Shown one piece after another: positions 26,010-36,000 of a stretch of 64,000 bases of DNA. The stretch is taken from positions 62,001 to 126,000 of the forward strand of contig NZ_SGXE01000003.1 in NCBI RefSeq assembly GCF_004216895.1, in the 5' to 3' direction. Source of the DNA: Aquimarina brevivitae (GTDB lineage: Bacteria > Bacteroidota > Bacteroidia > Flavobacteriales > Flavobacteriaceae). The notes under the pieces were generated by a model. That model worked only from the letters and a program-made list of their open reading frames with translations, did no database searches and was not told the DNA's origin. Position 1 is the stretch's first letter. Each line of letters opens with the position of its first letter. Both the position numbers and the translations under genes were made by a program.

Positions 26010-26731
26010 AACTTAACCGACTTTAAATCGTATGTTCCTTTTTTAATCTTAGTGAAAATATCGCCATACTGTTCTAAACTAATCGCGACATATTTAATTT
26101 GATCACCAGGTTGAATAAAACATGGTGGTCGTCTGTCTTTATCAAACAATTCAACAGGAGTTTTACCAACAACATGCCAGCCACCTGGGCTATTACTTGG
26201 GTATATTCCTGTCTGCTGTCCACCAATAGCTACAGAGCCTTTTTCTACTTTCAAATTAGGAGTTTGCTTTCGTGGAAAATGCAACTTGGGGTCCAAACCT
26301 CCGAGATATAAAAAACCGGGTAAAAAACCAATGAAGTAAACCTGATAGGTAGGAGCTGTATGCAAAGCAACAAATTCATCTACAGACAACTTTTTTTGAT
26401 TACAAAACGACAACAAATCTGGTGAAAGCTCATCCTCATAACAAACTGGAATCTCCCAAAGGTGATTTTGAAGATTTTCAGCTACACCACAAGTCTCATA
26501 TATCGATCTTAAAGCTGAAATCTCACTATAGACATCCTTTATCGTTGAAGTATAAAAAATTAACAACGAGTTATATGTTGAAGTTATTTGAACAATTACT
26601 TTATCCTTTTTTATTTTTATGCTATTTTTAAACAAAAGTACATCCTCGAGGATATTTTTATCAATTCGAGAAGGCCATGCTACTAAAATTGCTCTTTCTG
26701 AATACTGTTTATATTTTAATTCGTAAGTCAT
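26006..26731 (-). CDS. pxpB: 5-oxoprolinase subunit B (KipI/AHS1 family)
   Basis: A 241-residue cyclophilin-like KipI-type protein. The signature GFLPGFLYLGGLD and the adjoining GSVAIGGQQTGIYPSNSPGG (around residues 150-190) are typical of the family. Works with PxpC and PxpA in cleavage of 5-oxoproline, a by-product of glutamine and glutathione chemistry. In Bacillus the homologue KipI also inhibits a sporulation kinase, which is not expected here. Confidence 0.93.
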   Translation of the reverse strand: MTYELKYKQYSERAILVAWPSRIDKNILEDVLLFKNSIKIKKDKVIVQITSTYNSLLIFYTSTIKDVYSEISALRSIYETCGVAENLQNHLWEIPVCYEDELSPDLLSFCNQKKLSVDEFVALHTAPTYQVYFIGFLPGFLYLGGLDPKLHFPRKQTPNLKVEKGSVAIGGQQTGIYPSNSPGGWHVVGKTPVELFDKDRRPPCFIQPGDQIKYVAISLEQYGDIFTKIKKGTYDLKSVKL

Positions 26732-26753
26732 TTTTTTTGCAAACTATCCAGTG

Positions 26754-27467
26754 TTACTTATTCAAATTCTGTTGAAGATATTTTAGAATCTCAACACTAT
26801 TTTGGTGGTCCCCATGAACACATAAAGTGTCAAATGAAATTGATTTTTCAGAACCCGTAATTGTCCTGACCACACCCCTATTTATCATGTTATTGACGTG
26901 AATTAAAACTTCATTAGGATCAGTTAGAATTGCACCTGGTTTTGACCTGGACACCAATGTCAAATCCTCCTCATATGCCCTATCTAAAAAAGCCTCATAC
27001 TTCACCTTCAAAACACCCTTTGCAAGGGTATCTAATATTCCATTTTTTTGCGTTACTATATATAAACTTTTATCGACATTTTGAACAGCTTCAAGAATTG
27101 CATTCGCAATTGAAGTTTCTTTTACTGCCTGATTGTATAATGCGCCGTGAGGTTTTACATGTATCATTTTTACACCTTGCTCTTCCGCTTTTTTAGCAAT
27201 CAATTGTATCTGATCTGTTAAAGATTGTACAAGCTCTTTATAAGATAAGTTCAACTTAATTCTTCCAAAATTTTCTTTATCTGCATATCCAGGATGGGCA
27301 CCAACCTGTACCTTATTTCGTTTTGCTAAGGCAATGGTTTTTTCAACTTCCTCTTCGCTTCCTGCATGTGCTCCACAAGCAATATTGCACCAAGAAATCA
27401 ATGGCATAATATCCTTATCATTTACAGATCCTTCTCCCACGTCTGCATTAATAATTATCATTTTCAT
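26754..27467 (-). CDS. pxpA: 5-oxoprolinase subunit A (LamB/YcsF family)
   Basis: A 237-residue LamB/YcsF-type protein. It opens with IINADVGEG, then CNIACGAHAGSEEEV and VQVGAHPGYADKENFGR, the conserved polysaccharide-deacetylase-like active-site region. Expected to phosphorylate or open the 5-oxoproline ring together with PxpBC. Lies 22 nt upstream of pxpB and 31 nt downstream of the transporter gene. Confidence 0.93.
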   Translation of the reverse strand: MKMIIINADVGEGSVNDKDIMPLISWCNIACGAHAGSEEEVEKTIALAKRNKVQVGAHPGYADKENFGRIKLNLSYKELVQSLTDQIQLIAKKAEEQGVKMIHVKPHGALYNQAVKETSIANAILEAVQNVDKSLYIVTQKNGILDTLAKGVLKVKYEAFLDRAYEEDLTLVSRSKPGAILTDPNEVLIHVNNMINRGVVRTITGSEKSISFDTLCVHGDHQNSVEILKYLQQNLNK

Positions 27468-27498
27468 TCCTGCATTTTTATCATAAAATTCCTACACG

Positions 27499-28713
27499 CT
27501 AAAAAAATACTAGCCCTATACTTCTTGCGCCTAAAAAAAGTGTTATACACACCACCAAAATTGCCAATACATTTTGAGCAAGTGTGTTGGTATAGTTACC
27601 CAAAATTTCTTTCTGATTCATTAACCAAACTAGTAAGATGGCTACAAACGGCAATACAATTCCGTTAGCTACTTGTGCAAACTGAATGATCAATATGGGT
27701 TTTATTCCAAGTGACGAAAACAACACTCCCGAGAGTAATACTAATATCCAAATCCATCTAAACCGCCATGCTTTAAGATTTGGGCTCCAACCTAAACATC
27801 CGCTAACGACATAGGCCGTAGCCAAGGGTGCTGTAATTGCAGAGGTAATTCCTGCAGCAAATAATCCTAAAGCAATAATGTATTTGGCATTGGTACCAAA
27901 TAAGGGTTCTAAACTCCTAGCCAGATCAGTAGCATTACTGACTTCTTGACCTTCTAAAGCTGCGCCACAAATAATTATCGCTAAAGAAACCAATCCCCCC
28001 AATACTATTGCTATTATGGTATCTCTTCGTACAAAGTGTATATCTGTAGTGTTTTTCCATTTTTCCTTAATCACTGCGGCATGTAAAAACAAATTATAGG
28101 GCACCACAGTGGTACCAATTAAAGCAACGATGGCTAAAATTTGTGATTCATTGAAGTGAGGCACGAAGCCGCTAAAAATTGCCGCTAAATCAGGCTTGAG
28201 TAATATAACAGTGCCTAAAAAACAAAGACTCATACCGATTACCAAAGTAATAAGTCCTTTTTCAATGATTTTATAATTGCCACTAATCAAAATTCCAAAA
28301 GCAAAAAGACCAATAAGCGGACTTAAATAGTTTAACTCCAAATTCCAAAAAGTAATCGTAGTATCAGGTATCACTATTTCTAACCCTAGTACTCCACCAC
28401 TGATATTGCCCGCTTCATAAGCTGCATTACCTATAAAAATTGCCATAAAAACGAGGGATATTATAGACCAGCGTAGCACTTTATTCGTAAAAAGTGTGCC
28501 AATAACTTCACCTAATCCTTTTTGGGTAACCAGTCCTAACCGTGCTGACATTTCTTGGAGCACCAAACAAAAGGCTACAGATAAGAGCATAGCCCATAGT
28601 AAGGAATATCCAAATTTAACTCCTGCCAAAATACAAACAGTTACAGTGCCTGGTCCAATAAAAGCAGCGGTAACCAATATTCCTGGTCCAAAATTAGACA
28701 ACCATTTTTTCAT
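27499..28713 (-). CDS. Nramp-fold transporter lacking the metal signature
   Basis: A 404-residue, about 11-helix membrane protein of the Nramp family. In true metal transporters helix 1 carries DPGN and helix 6 carries MPH. Here helix 1 reads GPGT (residues 20-23) and helix 6 reads VPY (204-206), so the Asp, Asn and Met that hold the metal ion are missing. It heads the pxpABC operon, as the homologue YcsG does in Bacillus. I infer uptake of 5-oxoproline or another organic substrate instead of Mn2+ or Fe2+, though proton-coupled transport of another ion cannot be excluded. Confidence 0.85.
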   Translation of the reverse strand: MKKWLSNFGPGILVTAAFIGPGTVTVCILAGVKFGYSLLWAMLLSVAFCLVLQEMSARLGLVTQKGLGEVIGTLFTNKVLRWSIISLVFMAIFIGNAAYEAGNISGGVLGLEIVIPDTTITFWNLELNYLSPLIGLFAFGILISGNYKIIEKGLITLVIGMSLCFLGTVILLKPDLAAIFSGFVPHFNESQILAIVALIGTTVVPYNLFLHAAVIKEKWKNTTDIHFVRRDTIIAIVLGGLVSLAIIICGAALEGQEVSNATDLARSLEPLFGTNAKYIIALGLFAAGITSAITAPLATAYVVSGCLGWSPNLKAWRFRWIWILVLLSGVLFSSLGIKPILIIQFAQVANGIVLPFVAILLVWLMNQKEILGNYTNTLAQNVLAILVVCITLFLGARSIGLVFF

Positions 28714-28721
28714 TTACATTG

Positions 28722-28743
28722 AGGTAAATAGATTAGTTTACCT
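28722..28743. promoter_or_regulatory. Operator 1 upstream of the Nramp-pxp operon
   Basis: AGGTAAA and TTTACCT, 7-nt perfect arms with an 8-nt spacer. It ends 9 nt... upstream of the start codon side of the transporter gene and resembles the second palindrome 8 nt further upstream (both contain GTAAA, A-T-A-G and TTTAC). Probably a binding site for a dimeric repressor; the regulator is not encoded next to it. Confidence 0.55.
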
Positions 28744-28751
28744 TAAAATTA

Positions 28752-28772
28752 TGTAAACGAAATAGGTTTACA
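28752..28772. promoter_or_regulatory. Operator 2 upstream of the Nramp-pxp operon
   Basis: TGTAAAC and GTTTACA, 7-nt perfect arms with a 7-nt spacer. It shares the core pattern GTAAAnnnnnTAGnTTTAC with operator 1, which makes chance less likely than for a lone palindrome. Two sites one helical register apart would allow cooperative binding. Confidence 0.55.
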
Positions 28773-28813
28773 GGAATAATGTTAATAACAAGTACAAAAA
28801 GTTTATAACCCGT

Positions 28814-30160
28814 TTAAATGGTTATCATTTTACCTTCTTTTAAGTACTCTTTTTTGATACCTGTTAAAATACTATTTAGATGGATTTGTTCGTGTTCTTC
28901 CGCCATTGTTCTTAGGCAAGCAAACTGAATTACATTGATGATGTTTGCACCGGTTAGTGCATATTTCTTTGCTAAGTCTTCGAGATTGACCTCTTCTTGC
29001 AGTTCGACACCAGCCGGTAAATTCTTTTGCCACAACAATACCCGTTCTGCGTACGATGGATTTTCAAACTCAACAATGGTTTGAAATCTACGAGTAAACG
29101 CAGTATCAATATTGTTTTTAAAATTCGAAGCTAAAATTACTAAACCTGGATGCGACTCGATACGTTGGAGCAGATAGGAAACCTCTTGGTTGGCATATTT
29201 GTCGTGTGCATCTCTGACATTGGTTCTTTTACCAAAAATAGCGTCAGCTTCATCAAAAAACAAAATCCAGGATTTGTTTTTGGCTTTATCAAAAAGTCTG
29301 GATAAATTCTTCTCCGTTTCTCCGATATATTTTGATACAATCATGGAAAGGTCAATTCGATACACATCTTCACCAGTATACTTGCCTAAAAGTGTAGCAG
29401 TAAGTGTTTTTCCGGTACCCGGAGGTCCTGAGAAAAGAATTCGATATCCTGGTTTTATGCGAGATTTCATTTTCCAGTCGTTAAGTACTTTGTCATTGTA
29501 TTTCAACCAAGCTTCAATTTCTTTGATATGTGTTAAGGTTTTTTGCTGCAACACTAAATCATCCCAAGTCAATTGCGTTTCGATCCGTTCGGCAGGAAAT
29601 TGCTTACTCAAAACCGGACGTAGAATCTTACCAGACAGAAACAGCTCTACAAACTCTTGTTCTAATACCAATTTACCACTCATTATTGGTTCGCCAAAAG
29701 GTACGGTATCCAAACTCACCACAGCTAATTTACCCAAAGTACTCTCTGGTTCAAAAAGTGTCGCTGTTTTGATTCTTTCCTTTAAGTTTTTACCCGCTAA
29801 AATAAATTGTACGGTCTCCCCCGTAGGAATTATCCCTCTATGATTTTTTCCTTTTACGCCACCAAACTCTGGTAACTCTCCACCTGAAGGAAAAAATGAG
29901 GTGATGATATCAATAAAGAAATAAGGAGCAATATGAGGAACTAGAGCGATTAGCAGAATAATAACCTCATCTTTGCTCAAATTATGCTTCTTTGCAAACT
30001 TTGCAAAAGAAGAATTATCGTCTATAATGGAATCAAAAAGCGGTTGTTCCACTTCTTCATTGGTATATTCTTTTTTGAGTCTATATTCAATAACCTCTCG
30101 TAAGTAAGATATTTTACTATCGAAATGAATTTGAGTTGCCTCTGTCGCTTTTTCCATCAT
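28814..30160 (-). CDS. eCIS AAA+ ATPase (Afp15/Pvc15-type)
   Basis: A 448-residue AAA+ protein. An N-terminal helical region (1-200) with no clear domain precedes one ATPase domain with Walker A GPPGTGKT (245-252), Walker B ILFFDEAD (299-306) and a sensor/arginine-finger region around RRFQTIVEF. This build matches the ATPase found at the end of extracellular contractile injection system loci, where it is thought to act in cargo loading or assembly. It is the last gene of the eCIS operon, 3 nt after the CHAP peptidase gene. Confidence 0.88.
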   Translation of the reverse strand: MMEKATEATQIHFDSKISYLREVIEYRLKKEYTNEEVEQPLFDSIIDDNSSFAKFAKKHNLSKDEVIILLIALVPHIAPYFFIDIITSFFPSGGELPEFGGVKGKNHRGIIPTGETVQFILAGKNLKERIKTATLFEPESTLGKLAVVSLDTVPFGEPIMSGKLVLEQEFVELFLSGKILRPVLSKQFPAERIETQLTWDDLVLQQKTLTHIKEIEAWLKYNDKVLNDWKMKSRIKPGYRILFSGPPGTGKTLTATLLGKYTGEDVYRIDLSMIVSKYIGETEKNLSRLFDKAKNKSWILFFDEADAIFGKRTNVRDAHDKYANQEVSYLLQRIESHPGLVILASNFKNNIDTAFTRRFQTIVEFENPSYAERVLLWQKNLPAGVELQEEVNLEDLAKKYALTGANIINVIQFACLRTMAEEHEQIHLNSILTGIKKEYLKEGKMITI

Positions 30161-30163
30161 TAT

Positions 30164-30982
30164 TTATATTAAAGGTGCTATTGAAAATACATCAATTTTT
30201 GATCGCATCAGATTCCTGGTTCTTTTCATTACTGCAATACCGTTTCTGGAACCTTGAAAATTAGTGTTCCCTTCGATGGTTTCGATTACTTCTCCGAATA
30301 CTTGGGTTATGATCCCAGTGTGGGTCCAATCAAACTTTGACTTTTGGGTTAAGAAAATATCTCCTGGCTGCACCAAGGATAAGTCTTGCCTTATCTGCTG
30401 ATGACGGGATAGGATTCCTTTTTGTAACCCTGTTGTTCCTACTGTATCACAACTGTAAGTTAAAGGCATTAGATCTTTGAAATTTTTACCGATTGAGCTA
30501 GCTGCCTGATCAACTACGGCTTGTACAAAGCCCATACACCAAAACCAGGGGTTACCATCATTACCATCCATATAACTGCGCACCCAGGGACCGGAATTAG
30601 ATTGTCCTTTAATATCCAGTTCAAACGGATGATTGTTAACATGGTTCTCAGCAGCTTCAACTACTAAAGATCGTAAGTCGTTACTTTGTAATGGAGTTTC
30701 AAAAGCATTTTTGAGATTAACCGAAAGAGTATCAAATACAACTTGATCAACTATACCGTTTTGCTGCAGCCCTTGTATTTTTTGGAAATTTTGTACTGCT
30801 CGTTCCGTTGCTGGGCCAAAATCTCCATCAATACCCGTAGCCGTAGCACTGTTTGGATTCCAGATATTGAACAAACATAGCCAGGACTGAATCTTCATTA
30901 CATCCTTTCTATTATTATCTGCACCGTTTCTTTGTTGCGTATTTTTTAACAGGAGCTCTTTTTTATACCAGTCTTTTTTCAT
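30164..30982 (-). CDS. Peptidoglycan-binding and CHAP-type cysteine peptidase
   Basis: 272 residues. An N-terminal peptidoglycan-binding domain (about 22-90: DGDFGPATERAVQNFQK, then VVFDTL) is followed by a CHAP/NlpC-like domain (about 105-270) with the presumed nucleophile Cys149 in FWCMGFVQ, His221 in DWTHTGIIT and a third polar residue in IEGNTN (237-242). It has no signal peptide. In an eCIS locus it could cut the producer's wall to release particles, or be a cargo that attacks the target's wall. Both are inference; the domain call is solid. Confidence 0.82.
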   Translation of the reverse strand: MKKDWYKKELLLKNTQQRNGADNNRKDVMKIQSWLCLFNIWNPNSATATGIDGDFGPATERAVQNFQKIQGLQQNGIVDQVVFDTLSVNLKNAFETPLQSNDLRSLVVEAAENHVNNHPFELDIKGQSNSGPWVRSYMDGNDGNPWFWCMGFVQAVVDQAASSIGKNFKDLMPLTYSCDTVGTTGLQKGILSRHQQIRQDLSLVQPGDIFLTQKSKFDWTHTGIITQVFGEVIETIEGNTNFQGSRNGIAVMKRTRNLMRSKIDVFSIAPLI

Positions 30983-31068
30983 TTTATTTATTTAAAATTT
31001 AAAATACATCATCTCCGCAGCTAAAAAAAGAGTTAAAAACCCCATTTTTGAGTTAATTCTTTCTATTG

Positions 31069-31674
31069 CTATCTTTTATCATATTGGTACCTCAACGCTC
31101 TGTTAGCAATATGGTTATTTATTTGTTTAATATTGTGTAAACATTCTTCGGCTTCACTTCCACTTACTATTTGTTCAGAGGCCAAGAAAGATTGAAGAAG
31201 TTGTTCTATTAACAACTTCCATTCGGCAATAAAATGTTCTCTATTGATTTTAATCACTGATAAACTGTTCAACGCATTTTGATGGCCTCCATCAACTCTG
31301 ATGAAACTGGATTTTATAGATAACATACTATCCTTAGTTGAAAAAGACCAGAGAGCTTCAAAAGTTTTGGATTTAAGCTCACTATGCCATTGCTCTGTAT
31401 TATTTACTATTATTTGGTTCAAAATTTCAATAATATTAGCGACCAAGTCAGGTAGATCTTCAGTATATGACCACCTAAAGGGGATTCCATTCCAAAGCAC
31501 CACACAATACTCTTTAGTATTTTTAAAAATGGAGCTGTACATTGTCTTGATATCAGGAAATGTCTTTTCTAATTTTTCAACCCCTTCTACATATCCAGGT
31601 TGTAGTATAAAGGTGGTTAGATCCTTACCAACAATAGTATAATCATATATTTCTTTTGTATTATGCGTTGACAT
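31069..31674 (-). CDS. Unknown protein, paralogue of the adjacent upstream gene
   Basis: A 201-residue soluble protein with no recognised domain. It is clearly related to the 182-residue product encoded just upstream: YCVVLWNGIPFRWSYTEDL here matches SCFLFWDGIPIRFRYREDF there, and both have a Trp-rich middle and a C-terminal FIAEWKLLIEQLL-type helix. The two genes overlap by 14 nt. Tandem paralogues downstream of a toxin are often immunity proteins; the role here is not proven. Confidence 0.7.
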   Translation of the reverse strand: MSTHNTKEIYDYTIVGKDLTTFILQPGYVEGVEKLEKTFPDIKTMYSSIFKNTKEYCVVLWNGIPFRWSYTEDLPDLVANIIEILNQIIVNNTEQWHSELKSKTFEALWSFSTKDSMLSIKSSFIRVDGGHQNALNSLSVIKINREHFIAEWKLLIEQLLQSFLASEQIVSGSEAEECLHNIKQINNHIANRALRYQYDKR

Positions 31675-32209
31675 ATAGCTTTCCGTATCCTTTAATTGAA
31701 TTTTCTACTTGTTTGAGTAGTTCTAATTTTCTGTTTTCGGTATCTTGTTTTATCGTAACTTCTCCTTGCTGCAGTACTTCTATAAATTGTTTTAATAGTG
31801 TATTCCATTCAAACAAAAAGGATTGCTTAGAAATAGTAATAGAATTTTTAGTGTTTAGTACTTCTACATACTTCGAATATAGTTCTTCATGGGCTTCAAA
31901 CAACGCATCTATCTCTAATCGATCATCCTTCCAAAATAATTTCAACGTAATCTTCATTACTTGATTTGTCAAAGTAGCTTTGGTTTTTCCTTCCTTTTCC
32001 TTTTCTAACATCCAACACATCGCTAAAATTTCATTGAAACAATGATAAAAGTCCTCCCTGTACCGAAAACGGATAGGAATGCCATCCCAAAACAGAAAAC
32101 AGCTTTCTTCATTGGTATGAAACAGTTTTAAAAAGGCATCGTTTACCTTTTCAATTTCTATTTGTCCATGGTCAATTATTTTAGGATGCCCTAGCTGTAG
32201 TTGAATCAT
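31661..32209 (-). CDS. Unknown protein, paralogue of the adjacent downstream gene
   Basis: 182 residues, soluble, no recognised domain. Shares with its neighbour the motif FWDGIPIRFRYRED, a Trp/Phe-rich strand (LKLFWKDDRLEI) and a helix around FLFEWNTLLKQF. It starts next to the stop codon of the TPR-like gene upstream (no gap), so it is translated as part of the cargo block. Candidate immunity or chaperone protein, by position only. Confidence 0.7.
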   Translation of the reverse strand: MIQLQLGHPKIIDHGQIEIEKVNDAFLKLFHTNEESCFLFWDGIPIRFRYREDFYHCFNEILAMCWMLEKEKEGKTKATLTNQVMKITLKLFWKDDRLEIDALFEAHEELYSKYVEVLNTKNSITISKQSFLFEWNTLLKQFIEVLQQGEVTIKQDTENRKLELLKQVENSIKGYGKLYVNA

Positions 32210-32638
32210 TCAGGATAAATTAAATTTTGATTTCAAATATTTAAAATACTTGTTGTCTTCGCTTTTAAAAATGTCTTCACCTTCAATCATATAAGCTCTT
32301 AACAAATAATCTTCTGTTTTAACTGAGTTATCTGTTTCATAATAACACTGGCCCAATCTTAAATTTATAAATGGATTTTCAACTCCACCAGGGCAATTGT
32401 ATGCATCTAATAAATTAGTTAAAGCATTTTGATAATCCTGTAACATAAAAAAAGAGTCTCCAATGGCTGTGTATATCCAAGTGCTTGTTTCCCATCTAGT
32501 TTTAGGAATTGGAACTAAGTTTAATGCTTCTGAATAAAGTTCTATGGCCTTAAGATAATATTGATCCTCAAAATAGGATTCAGCTTTACCTGTTAGTTCT
32601 ATTATACTGGCATATAATTCGTCTTCTAATACTTCCAT
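32210..32638 (-). CDS. TPR-like small protein 2 of a tandem pair
   Basis: A 142-residue helical protein with TPR-like helical hairpins (AIELYSEALNLVPIPKTRW, YQNALTNLLDAYNCPG). Related to the next gene upstream: both have a P-x-P-K-x-[RK]-W element after the first hairpin and a second repeat with the pattern LxLxQCYYxxxN. Overlaps that gene by one nucleotide. TPR proteins in this position may bind the toxin as chaperone or immunity protein. Confidence 0.72.
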   Translation of the reverse strand: MEVLEDELYASIIELTGKAESYFEDQYYLKAIELYSEALNLVPIPKTRWETSTWIYTAIGDSFFMLQDYQNALTNLLDAYNCPGGVENPFINLRLGQCYYETDNSVKTEDYLLRAYMIEGEDIFKSEDNKYFKYLKSKFNLS

Positions 32639-33057
32639 TATTTTCCTTTAAAAAATTTAAAATAGTCAAGATTTTTTTCGCCTTTCCAAACTCTACCATC
32701 AGATTTTTGATCCGCTACTTTAAATTTTTCTTTTGCCTCTTCTTTATTATTTTTTTGATATAGAACTTTTGCTAGCATAAACTCACTTTCGCCATAATCT
32801 CTACCCGGATCACATTGGTTAAAAATTTTAGCCCAATCTAAAGCATTATCAAATTGATTTTGGTTAAAGTACACGTGTGTTAAATATTTTGATATTAAAA
32901 AACTATCACTCCATTTATATTTAGGTTCTGGAAGTAATTCCCACGCTTCTTTTAAGGTTGATATTGCATTTTGAATATTATTTGGATCGAATCCACTCAT
33001 TGCTTTATCAATAAGTCCATCCACTTTATCCTTCAATTCACTTTCTAATTGTGCCAT
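32638..33057 (-). CDS. TPR-like small protein 1, directly after the nuclease toxin
   Basis: 139 residues, all-helical, TPR-like (AISTLKEAWELLPEPKYKW, FDNALDWAKIFNQCDPG, EAKEKFKVADQ). It is the first gene after the 1530-residue DUF4157-nuclease protein, 31 nt downstream, the place where polymorphic toxin systems usually keep the immunity gene. Function as immunity protein is inferred from that position and from its duplication (paralogue immediately downstream). Confidence 0.72.
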   Translation of the reverse strand: MAQLESELKDKVDGLIDKAMSGFDPNNIQNAISTLKEAWELLPEPKYKWSDSFLISKYLTHVYFNQNQFDNALDWAKIFNQCDPGRDYGESEFMLAKVLYQKNNKEEAKEKFKVADQKSDGRVWKGEKNLDYFKFFKGK

Positions 33058-33088
33058 TTTTAGTTTTTAATTTAAATATAATTCTTTT

Positions 33089-36000
33089 TTATTCTATTGG
33101 TGGCAAATATCTACTTGTTGTGCTACCACCCATATGCCTATTGTAGCCATAATGTTGTAATTCATAATTGTTAGAATCTCTCATCCACTCTAAAATTCTG
33201 GGATGTCTCGGTCCTAATTCTCTACCTGGTGGAATTCCATTTAATGGGTCACCATCATTCCAGAAATCAACTGCATCAATTGGGTGATGTCCCATATCTG
33301 CATCATCAATGTCAAACCAACCATCTTCAATTGTACCATCCGCCCTTCTAATAGGTCCATAAACCTCCTCTTTCCCCGTCAAAGGATTATCTCGAAGCCT
33401 ACCTTGTGCTCTCATCCTATCCTTCACTTCGGTTCCTATGGAAGAAGATTTTTGAGGAGTACTTCCCATATACTCACTTCTTCTACTAGTAGAAGCATTT
33501 GGATCACGGAATCTTCCAGATTCAGGATTTAATTCTAGGTTAGGATTATTAACATCTTCTAAAACCGAATCGATATTTCTGCTTCCACTTGGGTTAGCAT
33601 CATTATAGGCTCTTAACTGTTGTGCTTGCGTGGCGTTTATATCGCCATTATCCAATCTCCTTTGTATCTCTGCTTCAAAGTCTCTCTGTCTTGGTGTATG
33701 ATTAGGATTGGTTTGTGGTGTCTGCGTTTGTGGAGTTTCCGTTTCTAGAACCTCATCTGTATTTTGTGTTCTACCTTCAGATTCTGCAATATCTCGTTCG
33801 GCATCTCTACGAGCAGCCTCAATATTTTCTGGAGTATCATCTAATGCTCCTTGTTCTCTAAGAATTCGATCGTTATCATCAATCATGGCCCTTACATCAT
33901 CTGGTAGCTCCGAATCTGCGATACCGCATTCTTGAGCGGAGAAGCGACACCAACCGTTACCATCTCGTCGACGTCTGTAGGTATGTCCATTAGACTCAAT
34001 TTCAATATCATGAGTTGCATGATAAGGAGAATCAGGATCAATGCCTCTCGGCTGATTGTTGGCTGTTTCTTCTAAATCGATTCTTCTTTGCTCTGGCGTC
34101 ATCTCATCCAGATTTCTTGTCCTATTGTCCGCCAAGATATCTTGTCTACGCGAATTAGGCATGTCCACATCTAAGTCAGGACCTCCACCTCTAAAAAAGC
34201 GTTGAATTTTTTGCTTAAATGAAACCAAGCCCTGACGCCCTGCTCCAAATAATCTGCGTGCTCCACGTGCCGCTCTTCCTGGTAAACTTGCTGCTGCGGA
34301 CAAGCCTTCTCTGGCACCATTAATAGTTTGTCTTGCAAAGGCACCAGGTGACCTGGGTACATTAGCCATAAAATCACCACTACTTAAACTAGGCCCCATT
34401 TTCACCGCTCCTACTCCTTCAACTACGGCCATAGCTCCTTGGAATCCGTCAGTGGCATTTTGCTTCATCTGCTCGGTGTTACCAAACAATTCTCTTGCTG
34501 TTGTAGCTGTGCCTGCGTCGTGAAGATTTTTAATATAAGCCAGACTATTAAAATATACAGAAAGGGACCCTGATATGATAGCTCCCCAACCGGCATAAGT
34601 CATCACCGTACCCATCCAACCTATTACAGGAGCCGTTATCGGAGAAAGCGTACCCCAAGATATAATGGTTAACGCTACCATTAGCGCGGTGATCATACCT
34701 GCAATACCCAAAATTGAAGAAAATATCATAGCCAGTCCGGTGGAGATATCCGCTGCTACCTGTAATAAATTACCTAAAGGATCCTGTTGCCAAGCTTCTG
34801 CGTTGAATATATTAGCAACTCCGGTGAATGTCTTTTCAAAACCTCCAACTACTCCTTCTAGTGCCATTGCCGGATTGACCATTCCTATTAACATATCCCT
34901 ACCCATTTGTAATACGTTAATATTCTTAATGTCATCCGTTATGGATTCTCCAACCAAGCGCTCTGCCAATTGTTGTTGTTGTTCCTGTGATAGGAAATTC
35001 ATATTTTGATCAGCAATATCCAATACACCACTAACCCTTGCATTTCGCTGTTGGTCTACTTGCTGTATTTGTGGTGCTCTCGGATCTGATGGGTCTGGTC
35101 CAACGCCTAAAGCATCAGCTGCCATAGTTCCATAATCGCCTGCAACCGCTTCCATACCTCCACGAACAACTGCGCTTTGAGCTCCGGAAATAGCTTGATT
35201 AACTGCTCCGAGATCTACCCGAGTTCTAGCACCTTCTGTCGCGTCAGTTCCATTATCCGGTGCAGAAGTAATCATGCGATCTAAGGTAGCCATTAAACCA
35301 GTCTTTTCTTCCTCCGACATCTGAGAGATCTGTTGCTCTTGTTCTTCATCGGACATACCTGCTAAATCATAAAGCTGTTGTTCCTCTGGTGTTACATCGG
35401 GTTCCTGCTGAGCTTGCTCTTCTTGTATTCTTTTCTCTGCATCTTCTTTACTCTCAATAGAAGCCATACTGGATAAATACTCGTCTTGTAGTGCATTGAG
35501 CTCTTGCTCCATTACTATTGACGCAGCGATTAATTCTTCCCCTGATTGAGCGGTCCGACGAGAATGCTGCCTAATTAATTCAGGTCCTGGACCAGCATTC
35601 TCAATACTGATATTACTTGCTTCATTAGCAGCGTTCATCTCAGTTACCCTGCCGTCAATCTGAGTAATGGTATTGTCTGTTTCCTGGATAGAACCTTCAG
35701 ATTGTTGATTGTCTTGAGCAGCTACTTCCGCATCTTGTCCATACTGTCTTGCGCGTTCACCAGTTTGTGTAATCGCCTGGTCCATAGATTGCGCTCCTTG
35801 CGCTGTTTGGTCCATCTCTCCACTTTGCTGTTCGGCATCTGCTCTGGCATCAGGATCATCTGGTATTTCACTTTTGCTTTGGCTAGCCTTGGAATCCGCA
35901 TCACTAGCCAAGGCAGATGAGTCTTCTTTTCCACTATCCGCCTCTTGAGCTAAACCAGGCGCTTCAGCAGCTACAAACTGTTGTCTTTGTTTACTTTCGT

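Noticed and set aside
28805-28825. Hairpin ATAACC/GGTTAT at the end of the ATPase gene as operon terminator
   Set aside because: It spans the stop codon and the T tract is poor (AAACTTTTTG); not strong enough to call.
29190-29843. 217-codon plus-strand ORF opposite the AAA+ ATPase gene
   Set aside because: Antisense to the Walker A/B-bearing gene and without recognisable motifs.
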